This document shows, one piece after another, positions 1 to 7,447 of a stretch of DNA of 64,000 nt. The stretch lies in the NCBI GenBank assembly GCA_016703965.1, contig JADJBB010000025.1, positions 806,001-870,000 on the forward strand. Direction: 5' to 3'. The stretch comes from Acidobacteriota bacterium. Its GTDB lineage: Bacteria; Acidobacteriota; Blastocatellia; Pyrinomonadales; Pyrinomonadaceae. Each line of letters begins with the position of its first letter. Position 1 is the first letter of the stretch. The translations under genes were made by a program, and so were the position numbers. The notes below the pieces were generated by a model, which was not told the origin of the DNA, ran no database searches, and saw only the letters and a program-made list of their open reading frames with translations.

Positions 1-479
1 GCTCCGGGAAGAGCACCGATCGCGGTAGATGCCGTAGTTCGGGTCTTCAGTGGAGTATAGACAAAAACATAACCGACAATGACCACAAGCCCAAGGATCG
101 CCGTTAAAGCGTTGACGGCAAGCAGCAGATAAACTTCAGCCGAGAGGCATAGAAGGATGCCGAATATCAATGCCTCGATAGACGTTACCCGTTTTGCCGG
201 AAGAGGACGCTTCGCCGTACGGGCCATGAAAACGTCAATATCCCGTTCCCAATATTGATTAAGCGTCGCAACACCGAACGCCAGCAGCGTGATGGCGATC
301 ATTGAGTTGGCAAAAAGGACAAAATCGAAGGATTCCTTCGTCCCGAGATAAAATGCCGCTGCGGACGTTAAGACAAGCAGAAATGCGATCCGCGGTTTGG
401 TCAATTCCGCATAGGCGGCGAGTTTCTCACGCATTCCTAATACCTTTTGATTTTCGATATCGACTGCCAAAGTTTCCAT
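1..479 (-). CDS. ctaB: Protoheme IX farnesyltransferase (heme O synthase), N-terminal part
   Basis: The reverse strand reads from ATG at 479 and runs off the window start, giving about 159 residues of the family's roughly 290. The family transfers a farnesyl group to heme b to make heme O for heme-copper oxidases, in the inner membrane. Seen: an N-terminal AELTKPRIAFL segment, the polyprenyl-diphosphate/Mg site NQYWERDID (NxxxDxxxD), then RTAKRPLP, and a second conserved stretch YTPLKTRTTASTAIGALPG. Several hydrophobic segments fit the UbiA fold. It is divergent from resB-ccsA, so the first 4 kb serve heme and cytochrome maturation. The C-terminal half with the second Asp-rich site lies outside the window. 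Confidence 0.92.
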   Translation of the reverse strand, partial: METLAVDIENQKVLGMREKLAAYAELTKPRIAFLLVLTSAAAFYLGTKESFDFVLFANSMIAITLLAFGVATLNQYWERDIDVFMARTAKRPLPAKRVTSIEALIFGILLCLSAEVYLLLAVNALTAILGLVVIVGYVFVYTPLKTRTTASTAIGALPG

Positions 480-637
480 CACGCAAAATTAGTGTAAAGC
501 CCAAATGAAAAGGATAACGTCTGGGGAGCTGATTTCAAAGTTTCACTGCATAATCAGGTGTGCTTTTTGTGACAAGCGGAACTTATTTACAGAGGGGTGA
601 CAAAATAAGCCCGCTACGCTATTCTTTTGAATAATAA

Positions 638-2200
638 ATGTCAGCGGCTGAAGAGACTATCAAATCACGTCCAGAAGTAACGAAGCCATCGGCTCCGGTT
701 CTCAACCGTGCCCTGGATTTTCTAAGTTCAGTCAGGTTCGGCGTAGTTCAGTTGTGCATCCTGGTCGTGCTCGCAATGATCGGTATGCTTGTGCTGCAGC
801 AGAACGTACAGGGTTTCGATGCGTATTACGTTTCCCTAACGCCGGCTGAGAAGCTTGTCTTCGGGCGTCTGGGATTTTTCGACATCTACCATAGCTGGTA
901 TTTCAACCTTCTCCTCCTGACCCTTTCGCTGAACATCATCCTGGCCTCCATAGACAGATGGCCTTCGGCGTGGGCTTACATTCGCGATCCGAAGAAAACT
1001 GCAACTAAGGTGTGGCTTCTCAGTCAACCGGACAACGCAAGCATTGAGTTCGATCGTACCGATGCGTCATCGGCCGCGGAGAAAATAAAGTCAGTATTCG
1101 AAAGCAACGGCTTAAAGTCATCGGTAACTGAAGTAAAAAGTATCGAGTACGGACTTGATGCCGATGGCCGCAAGGACTTTTCCGTTATAAAGGAAAAGAC
1201 GAGTACCGTGGTTTTTGGCCAGAGCGGACAGATCAACCGACTTGGGGCCTATGTCGTCCACGTCTTTCTTCTTACCCTGTTTCTGGGCCATTTCGTTGCT
1301 CTTCAAACAGGCTTTGATGCTGACGTTCGAATGATCCCGGGCGGGACGACAGATCAGATCGAATTGATCCAGTTCAATCTGGACAAGAAAGAGAAATTCA
1401 ACGTAAAACTTCCCTTCACGATGGAATGCACCGACATTCAGCAGCGTTTGATCGACCAGGGCGGATCCATCGACGTCACGAACACCATGGATTGGCGGAC
1501 CCAGCTCAAGATAACTGATCCGCAGTATGGGGAGAAGATCGCTGATGTCAGCCTCAACGCGCCATTTAACTATCGCGGATACCGCTTTTTCCAGGCTCAG
1601 ACCATTCCTGTCGGCAACGCCCGTACGATCGCACTCGACATCACGCCCCAAAATGGCGGCGATCCTATCAGAGCGAATATCAATCGTAACGGCAATACTT
1701 CCCTTCCTGATGGCACGAAGGTCGAATACGCCGAGTTCCTGCCGGACTTTACCTTCGGCCCAGATGGCCAGCCCGACACAAAAAGCGGGGAGTACGTTAA
1801 CCCGGTTGCCGTGCTAAATGTCACGCCGCCCGGAGGCGAACGTACAAGGGTTTTCGCATTTGCGCAGAAACTAGCTGACAACATGCCGGTTGGAGCCCCG
1901 AAGGCAGGATATAAATGGCGGCTCGCCGAATTCGAAAAATCTCCTCTCGCTCACGTCTTATCGATCAAGTATGACCCGTATGACGCAGCGTTCATCGCCT
2001 GGTACATCGGCGGTTTCGGGTTGTGCGGTGCGTTGCTGTTCGTATTTTTGCTATCACACAAACGTGTCTGGGCCCACATCGAGACGCGAGAAGACGGAAC
2101 CGTTGAAGCCGTTTTAGGCGGCGACGCTAACCGAAACCGTATCGCCTTCGGCGACAAGTTCAAAAAGATCACCGAAGGTCTCAGAAGTATAAATTCTTAG
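638..2200 (+). CDS. resB: Cytochrome c biogenesis protein ResB (system II)
   Basis: 520 residues. ResB/Ccs1 works with CcsA to move heme across the membrane and attach it to apocytochrome c. Seen: three hydrophobic segments in the N-terminal half (around 33-55, 85-105 and 195-222), a long periplasmic beta-rich region, and a last membrane segment near 445-470, the family's usual plan. The N-terminus has the typical FLSSVRFGVVQL stretch. The stop is 16 bases before ccsA, so the two form an operon. The 158 bases upstream are shared with divergent ctaB and should hold both promoters; I could not fix their boxes. The start has no strong Shine-Dalgarno. Confidence 0.9.
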   Translation: MSAAEETIKSRPEVTKPSAPVLNRALDFLSSVRFGVVQLCILVVLAMIGMLVLQQNVQGFDAYYVSLTPAEKLVFGRLGFFDIYHSWYFNLLLLTLSLNIILASIDRWPSAWAYIRDPKKTATKVWLLSQPDNASIEFDRTDASSAAEKIKSVFESNGLKSSVTEVKSIEYGLDADGRKDFSVIKEKTSTVVFGQSGQINRLGAYVVHVFLLTLFLGHFVALQTGFDADVRMIPGGTTDQIELIQFNLDKKEKFNVKLPFTMECTDIQQRLIDQGGSIDVTNTMDWRTQLKITDPQYGEKIADVSLNAPFNYRGYRFFQAQTIPVGNARTIALDITPQNGGDPIRANINRNGNTSLPDGTKVEYAEFLPDFTFGPDGQPDTKSGEYVNPVAVLNVTPPGGERTRVFAFAQKLADNMPVGAPKAGYKWRLAEFEKSPLAHVLSIKYDPYDAAFIAWYIGGFGLCGALLFVFLLSHKRVWAHIETREDGTVEAVLGGDANRNRIAFGDKFKKITEGLRSINS

Positions 2201-2216
2201 AAACGAGGCAGTAATT

Positions 2217-3812
2217 ATGGAAGAACTCGATAGATTAGAAAGCCGTACGAACTGGAAATCTTTTATTCCGGCGATACTGGTCATAGTCGGTAGTGTAGCT
2301 ATGCTCGGCCTGCGACTTCAGATCGGGGCTTCATTCATGTCAGACGGGGCGTTGATGATGCTCGCTCTGGCAAGCTACATCCTCGCAGCCGTTTTTGCTC
2401 TGACGAATCTGTACGCACCGTCATCAATGGCGGAAAAGGTCGGGTTCTTTTTTGCGACAATAGGCGTTTTCTTCAATTTCTCAAGCTGGCTTGTTCGCTG
2501 GGTTTCGGCCTACGATCACGAGATCGCGGTGATGCGAGCAAGCGGAAATATGGCTGAACCGTGGGTGTTTCGTTACATCCCGTTCGCAAATCTATACGAT
2601 CTAAGCCTTGCTTTCGCATTCGGTGCCGGTATTACGACGCTGCTTTTCTCGCATCGCCGCAGTTTCCGCGTGCTTAGCGCTTTTACACTTCCTGTCGCGG
2701 CTTTGATCTTGACTCTCGCCCGATTTATCGGGAACGAATTCGTCGACCTGCCTCCTGTACTCGATTCCTACTGGCGTCCGATCCACGTCGGTGATGCAAG
2801 TCTGAGCTATGGTATTGCACTTGTATGCTTCGGGGTTGCGGTCATGTATCTATTGAAAGACGGCGTCAAGGTCGAGGCGATGGCGATCTGGTCGAGCATT
2901 TTTGCGATCGCTGTTTTGGCTACAGTCAGTAAATTCTCGGTATTCACCGAATTCGTTTACCGCGCCGGCCTTTTCGTTCCCAGTGAAGGCGTTAGAAAGC
3001 CATTCTCCGCACCATTCCGCCTTGAAGTTCCTTATGTTGGCCCTGCACTTGCCATTGCCGGGCTCTTGCTCGCGGGCACGATCGTCGCATTTTTATTCTA
3101 CCTTTACCAGAACAATGAAAAGGCAAAGACCGTTGGCCATTACCTGCTGAAAGCTGCGTTTGCCGCTCAGATAATATCGATCGCTCTACTAGTCTTTGGG
3201 ATCGGTGATAACACGAACGTTAATACCCGCCTGCAGGCACAGTTGAATCAGGACCCGAGTCAATATGTTGTTGCCGGTATGGCGATGGCCGAGAATCAGC
3301 AGCTCAGCGTCGCTGAACTTCAGCAAATGACGCCGAAGCAGCATGAGCAGATGGGCCGGGCATACGTGCAGCAGAACGGCTCGAAGATGTTCATGAGCCT
3401 GAACACAAATCCGGTTGAAGTAGCGGCACTCATTACGGCTCTGGTTGGCACATTATTCGTGATCTTTTTCGGCTTCAGAACCGAAAAACTACGTGAACGC
3501 CTGCCGAGTCTTGAGTCTCTCGACAGCCTCATGTACAAGACAGCGTGCCTCGCCTTTGCGGGCCTCGCCGTACTCTTGATCACCGGTGCTATTTGGGCAA
3601 ACGAATCATGGGGTCGTCCGTGGGGGTTTGACTCTAAGGAAACTGGAGCACTGATCGCGTGGCTGACCTACGCAGCATTCCTGCATACTCGCATTGCTCG
3701 CGGATGGACGGGACGAAGCTCGGCTTACTTCGCGATCGTCGGATTCCTGCTGGTTATCTTCACTTATCTTGGCGTGAGCTATTTATTGAAGGGGCTTCAC
3801 AGCTACGCGTAA
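2217..3812 (+). CDS. ccsA: Cytochrome c biogenesis protein CcsA/CcsB (system II heme handler)
   Basis: 531 residues, polytopic. The family carries the tryptophan-rich WWD motif that presents heme to apocytochrome c; here it reads WGRPWGFDSKETGALIAW near residues 468-485, followed by a conserved AFLHTR. Conserved His residues expected as heme ligands lie in the membrane part. The protein is longer than minimal CcsA (about 300-400); the extra is mostly N-terminal membrane segments plus a polar Gln-rich loop near 340-385. It directly follows resB (spacing 16) with a GAGG box before the ATG. It is convergent with the minus-strand gene ending at 3836, leaving 23 bases between the stops. The small lipoprotein cytochrome at 9975 is a plausible client. 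Confidence 0.88.
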   Translation: MEELDRLESRTNWKSFIPAILVIVGSVAMLGLRLQIGASFMSDGALMMLALASYILAAVFALTNLYAPSSMAEKVGFFFATIGVFFNFSSWLVRWVSAYDHEIAVMRASGNMAEPWVFRYIPFANLYDLSLAFAFGAGITTLLFSHRRSFRVLSAFTLPVAALILTLARFIGNEFVDLPPVLDSYWRPIHVGDASLSYGIALVCFGVAVMYLLKDGVKVEAMAIWSSIFAIAVLATVSKFSVFTEFVYRAGLFVPSEGVRKPFSAPFRLEVPYVGPALAIAGLLLAGTIVAFLFYLYQNNEKAKTVGHYLLKAAFAAQIISIALLVFGIGDNTNVNTRLQAQLNQDPSQYVVAGMAMAENQQLSVAELQQMTPKQHEQMGRAYVQQNGSKMFMSLNTNPVEVAALITALVGTLFVIFFGFRTEKLRERLPSLESLDSLMYKTACLAFAGLAVLLITGAIWANESWGRPWGFDSKETGALIAWLTYAAFLHTRIARGWTGRSSAYFAIVGFLLVIFTYLGVSYLLKGLHSYA

Positions 3813-3835
3813 GTATCTTCGGGTGACCTTCGGAG

Positions 3836-4807
3836 TTATTCGAAGGTCACCTTTGCCACGTCAAGGATCGAATATTTAGACACCGCACCACTTTTGGCAA
3901 CGACGGTCAGAACTCCTTTGTCGACGCTGAATCTCAGCACGTCCTTCATTGGGCGGGTAATGACGGTGCCGTCCTTCATCTGAATAACCAACCGAATAGC
4001 ATCCAGCGGATCTGTCTTTTTTGCCTCACGAGCCGGTGAAGTTTCGACCTTCGGCGTTGGCTTCGGAGTGTCGACCGGCTTTGCAGGTATCGGTTTTGCT
4101 GATTCCTTTATCGTCGATCCGATTACTACCTCAGGTTTAGGCTTGAGGGCTGGCGTAACGTTCTCTTTTCCATTCGCAACTGCTGTTTTGTCCGGCGTCT
4201 CAGTCTTTTTTGGCTCGGGAACTTTATCGAGCCGCGGCGGTGTTTCTTTGGCAGGCAGAGCCTTTGGCTTTATTTCGACGATAGTTCCAACCGAATTTAC
4301 TACCGTTTTCGTCTGCTCTGCCTCACGTTCGATCTCCGGTGCAGCTTCTTCTTTCTGGCCCTTGACGGCGATAAAACTGCCCCCAAACTTGATTCGATAC
4401 GTAGCGGCCTCATCATTCGGCGTTCGGCCTTGAATTCTGAGAATTAGCTTTTCCTCTTTCCGCAGATAGATCAGCCGCCCTGTTTCGCTGGGACCGGTGT
4501 CGGGGAAAATGACCATTTTTGTCAGCGTCCTAAGGCCGTCACGCGTGAACACATCAATATCGCCCGCAAAATTCCTGGTTACGACATTGATGAAAATATC
4601 TCCCTGCGTCCCCTCAAGAGCATAATAAAACGAAGTCAAACGAGAATCACCGATGTCGCGGGCCTTGATCGTTCCGATTACTTCGCTCGACGACACGGCC
4701 GTGGGAAAATTCTGATCGCGAGATTGCCCGAGGGCAGCGGCCGCAGGTAAAAACAGCCCGACGATCACAAGACAAATTCTAAATGGCTTTCTTAGTATTT
4801 CTTTCAC
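3836..4807 (-). CDS. Exported protein of unknown function with Pro/Lys-rich linker
   Basis: 323 residues, family not recognised. A signal peptide is clear (hydrophobic stretch about 10-27 ending in ALGQ). A beta-rich region follows to about 130, then a long Pro/Lys/Thr-rich low-complexity linker (about 160-265), then a compact C-terminal domain of about 50 residues with a repeated 'VIQMKDGT...MKDVLRF' style. The layout suggests a periplasmic or surface protein with two folded ends joined by a flexible spacer. The start is GTG at 4807, immediately after the TAG stop of the acetyltransferase at 4808, so translation is probably coupled. Confidence 0.75.
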   Translation of the reverse strand: MKEILRKPFRICLVIVGLFLPAAAALGQSRDQNFPTAVSSSEVIGTIKARDIGDSRLTSFYYALEGTQGDIFINVVTRNFAGDIDVFTRDGLRTLTKMVIFPDTGPSETGRLIYLRKEEKLILRIQGRTPNDEAATYRIKFGGSFIAVKGQKEEAAPEIEREAEQTKTVVNSVGTIVEIKPKALPAKETPPRLDKVPEPKKTETPDKTAVANGKENVTPALKPKPEVVIGSTIKESAKPIPAKPVDTPKPTPKVETSPAREAKKTDPLDAIRLVIQMKDGTVITRPMKDVLRFSVDKGVLTVVAKSGAVSKYSILDVAKVTFE

Positions 4808-5266
4808 CTATACAAGTTCTTTTCTGAGATGTACTAATCGTGAGGTCTCAGCATAACCAAGATTGAGGTGGGCCTGCAGGCTGATCGAGTTATCGATCTC
4901 TGCGTCCGAAGCCATTTCAATGCAGCCTTTTCCTCGGGCCCAGCCCTCGGCAAAGGCGACCAATTCGCGGCCGACACCAAGCCTGCGAAACTGTTCTTCG
5001 ACAAACCAGCCTTCCAAATATCCAACGTTCTCGGTTTGGCAGTCTTCAACATACGAACGGATACTGGCCTCCAAAAACCCGCCGAGCCGTCCGCCGCCAA
5101 AATCTGCGACAGCTACGAGCTGCGTCTCGTTGTGCTCGATAATATCGACCATTTCAGATTTATGATCGTCCTCGGTAGATTCGTCCCACAGCAGGAGCCG
5201 CAGCCTGAGCCATTCGGAAAGATCGCCTTCCGACAGCTCTCGGATAGTGAAATTTAGGTATGCCAT
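4808..5266 (-). CDS. GNAT acetyltransferase resembling aminoglycoside 6'-N-acetyltransferase type I
   Basis: 152 residues, a full GNAT domain. Seen: an N-terminal LSEWLRLRLLLWDE segment, a central YLEGWFVEEQFRRLGVGREL that holds the acetyl-CoA pyrophosphate loop (RRLGVG), then EMASDAEIDNSISLQAH and a C-terminal strand LVHLRKEL. This order and wording match the chromosomal AAC(6')-I branch (Iy/Ic-like), which acetylates the 6'-amine of aminoglycosides; many relatives have other natural substrates. It abuts the downstream exported protein. No mobile element or integron site is visible nearby, so it looks like a resident gene. Substrate is inference. Confidence 0.75.
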   Translation of the reverse strand: MAYLNFTIRELSEGDLSEWLRLRLLLWDESTEDDHKSEMVDIIEHNETQLVAVADFGGGRLGGFLEASIRSYVEDCQTENVGYLEGWFVEEQFRRLGVGRELVAFAEGWARGKGCIEMASDAEIDNSISLQAHLNLGYAETSRLVHLRKELV

Positions 5267-5338
5267 TAAAGAGGGATTCTACCAGTCTTGAGGAATTAGA
5301 ACAATAGCTAAAGCTGCCGAACCTTGCCGTAGGGCAAC

Positions 5339-5367
5339 AAAAAAGGCTGCCCTCGCGGACAGCCTTA
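5339..5367 (-). terminator. Rho-independent terminator after the S41-family gene
   Basis: On the minus strand AAGGCTGTCC pairs with GGGCAGCCTT around a GCGA loop and is followed by six T. It lies 22 bases past the stop at 5389 and so ends the S41-family transcript before the acetyltransferase pair. Confidence 0.8.
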
Positions 5368-5388
5368 ATTAGAACAAATGTGATCTTA

Positions 5389-6687
5389 CTACTCGCCTGC
5401 TTTGGCGGCTGCGACTTTGTCAGCGAGCACCTCGAGGGCCTTCTTAAGTTGAATGTCCTCAACGGACTTAGGAGCAGCCGGCTTTGGTGTCGGGCTGGGT
5501 GATGCAGCGGGCGTTGCACCGTCAGGCTGCGTAAGCGAATCGACGTCGAGAGGTTCCGGCGTATCCGGCCGTTTGACCTCGATCGAAGGTTTCACTCCAG
5601 TCGTAGCTCTATCTTCACCCAGGAATGGTGCGGAATTAGGCGATGCCCATTTCGCAACGGTCAAGAGATAACCGCCGCCGCTCGATAGCGGAAACAGTTT
5701 CTGTTCCGTTCCTGATCCGAACGTTCGCTCTCCGATCACCTCGCCGCGTTTCCTGTCGATCACCGCAGCGGCAACAACTTCGGCGGCTCCAGCCGTTCCG
5801 AGGTCGGTCAGGACAGCCAGGCCGCCTTCGAAAACCGTCTTGGTGGGATCGGCATTGAATGTGCTCTGGACACGGCTCTCACGGCCAATAACTTTTGCAA
5901 GTTCTCCGTCTTTGATGAAAAGGTTTGCTACCGCTACACCTTCTACTAAAGTTCCAGAGGCGACACCGCGCAGGTCAAGCACGATCTTCTGAGCACCTTG
6001 TTTCGTAAGTCCGGAAACTGCGGCACGAATGTCATTAGCCTGCCCATCCTCGAGGCTGTAAACCTTCACGATACCTATTTTCCCGCCTTCGATGCGGGTC
6101 TCGGGCTTGGACGTAGAATAAGTTCCTCGCGTAACCTTGATTGTCTGGGCTTTTTCGCCCGCACGCAGAACCCGGAGTGAAACCAACGAACCCGGATCGC
6201 CAAGCAGCAGTTGCCTGCCGTCGTAAAGCGAAATATCACGAGTTGCTTTGTTATCGATGTACTCGATCACATCCCCGGCCTTGATACCGGCTTTATCGGC
6301 GGGGCCGCCTTTTACAGGGGCAATGATGTAAAGATATCCGGAATACTGAGAATATTCAGCACCAATGCCCACCTTGTTCGAAGTCTTGCTCACCTCGTAA
6401 GCCTTGACTTGGTCCGGTGTGAGGTACGACGAGTAAGGATCGAGGCCGCCGGCCATTCCGCGAAGAGCACCGAGGCGAACCTTATCCATGTTTGGTTCGT
6501 CGACGTAGTCGTTTTGAATGTGCTGCAGAACAGACTCGACGATGCGAAGCTGGGCCGTCGCATCATTGACCGGCTGCTGAGCCGACGTCGTGAGTATATT
6601 GCCGATGAGCGGCATTCCGCCAACAACGGCATAAACAGCTATCAGGCCCGATAATGCAAGGATCCAAAGCTTTCCGCGAAATGACAT
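5389..6687 (-). CDS. S41 (CtpA-like) PDZ protein lacking the catalytic Ser and Lys
   Basis: 432 residues: an N-terminal membrane anchor/signal (7-30), helical region, PDZ domain (about 105-185) and S41 core (about 195-375), then a Pro-rich tail and a C-terminal helix. The family cleaves proteins near the C-terminus in the periplasm with a Ser-Lys dyad. Aligning the landmark E303, D311 and TFG(322-324) with E. coli Tsp (E433, D441, TFG) puts Gly300 where Ser430 should be and Ser325 where Lys455 should be; Asp311 is kept. Both dyad residues are therefore gone while the fold markers (LDLRG, GERTFGSG) stay, so this is best read as a pseudo-protease. It is divergent from ruvX. Confidence 0.85.
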   Translation of the reverse strand: MSFRGKLWILALSGLIAVYAVVGGMPLIGNILTTSAQQPVNDATAQLRIVESVLQHIQNDYVDEPNMDKVRLGALRGMAGGLDPYSSYLTPDQVKAYEVSKTSNKVGIGAEYSQYSGYLYIIAPVKGGPADKAGIKAGDVIEYIDNKATRDISLYDGRQLLLGDPGSLVSLRVLRAGEKAQTIKVTRGTYSTSKPETRIEGGKIGIVKVYSLEDGQANDIRAAVSGLTKQGAQKIVLDLRGVASGTLVEGVAVANLFIKDGELAKVIGRESRVQSTFNADPTKTVFEGGLAVLTDLGTAGAAEVVAAAVIDRKRGEVIGERTFGSGTEQKLFPLSSGGGYLLTVAKWASPNSAPFLGEDRATTGVKPSIEVKRPDTPEPLDVDSLTQPDGATPAASPSPTPKPAAPKSVEDIQLKKALEVLADKVAAAKAGE

Positions 6688-6742
6688 TTTTATACCTCGT
6701 ATGATAATTCAAGCCGTGCTTACTACGATAAAAGAGCTAGAA

Positions 6743-6757
6743 TTGTTTAAGAAACAA
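6743..6757. promoter_or_regulatory. Palindrome TTGTTTAAGAAACAA between the S41 gene and ruvX
   Basis: A perfect 6-base inverted repeat around AAG lies in the 102-base divergent spacer. Its place and odd symmetry fit an operator for either gene, but no regulator is known; this is inference. Confidence 0.3.
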
Positions 6758-6789
6758 CGACAAACGATTATCTCTTAACGAATTTTTCA

Positions 6790-7284
6790 GTGCAACAAAA
6801 AGAAACAACTAATCCCGCCGTACTTACAGATGTTTTTGACGTCCCATTAGAAGGCCGGATCATCGCGATCGACCCTGGCACAAAACGCTGCGGCGTAGCG
6901 ATCTGCGATGAACTTCGCGTCACCACCCGGCCACTGCCTTTTGTGGAACGTACTAGCTGGAAAAAGCTGCTGTCAAACATCCTTCAAATCGTCTCCGAGT
7001 ATGATGCCAGGGCTCTCGTAATTGGTTTGCCGTTAGAATCCGACGGCTCAGAAAGTGCGATGTCAGCCGAAGCGAGGTCGATGGCCCGCAAATTTGCCCT
7101 GTCGCTGCCGATTCCGGTTTTTCTGCAGGACGAACGTGTGACCTCATACGAAGCCAAACGCCGCCTCTGGGAAAGCGGCGTCGATCTGAAAGATGCTCGG
7201 AAGCTGGTCGATAGCGAGGCAGCCGCGATAATTCTGGCTGATTTCCTGGATCGGATCTTGAGTGTAGAAGCCCAAACGAAGTAA
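6790..7284 (+). CDS. ruvX: Putative Holliday junction resolvase / pre-16S rRNA nuclease YqgF
   Basis: 164 residues with an RNase H-like fold. Seen: IAIDPGTKRCGVAICD (first catalytic Asp), LVIGLPLESDGSES, FLQDERVTSYEAKRRL (second acidic residue), and the C-terminal DSEAAAIILADFLD (last Asp). All motifs of YqgF are present; the family is known for processing the 5' end of pre-16S rRNA in E. coli and was first predicted as a resolvase. Start is GTG at 6790 with no good Shine-Dalgarno; about 18 extra residues precede the usual start of the fold. Divergent from the S41 gene. Confidence 0.9.
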   Translation: MQQKETTNPAVLTDVFDVPLEGRIIAIDPGTKRCGVAICDELRVTTRPLPFVERTSWKKLLSNILQIVSEYDARALVIGLPLESDGSESAMSAEARSMARKFALSLPIPVFLQDERVTSYEAKRRLWESGVDLKDARKLVDSEAAAIILADFLDRILSVEAQTK

Positions 7285-7328
7285 GGGCTTCGGTTTCTGT
7301 AAGGAAAAAGAGAATAGACAACCGATTT

Positions 7329-7392
7329 GACGGATGGGACTGATTTCCACGGATATAAATTGTTATATCTGTGTAAATCCGTCTCATCCGTT
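7329..7392. repeat. Long imperfect intergenic hairpin
   Basis: Two 30-base arms (7329-7358 and 7363-7392) pair with about five mismatches around the loop ATTG. It sits between the convergent ruvX and acylase genes. The wording (ACGGATGAGACGGATT) looks like a dispersed intergenic repeat rather than a classical terminator because no T run follows. Confidence 0.6.
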
Positions 7393-7447
7393 TTATCTGT
7401 GTTCTATTCCCTGCCGCATAATGACAAACAATTCAAAGTTCTTGAAC

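Noticed and set aside
302..508. 68-codon plus-strand frame at the window start
   Set aside because: Antisense to ctaB.
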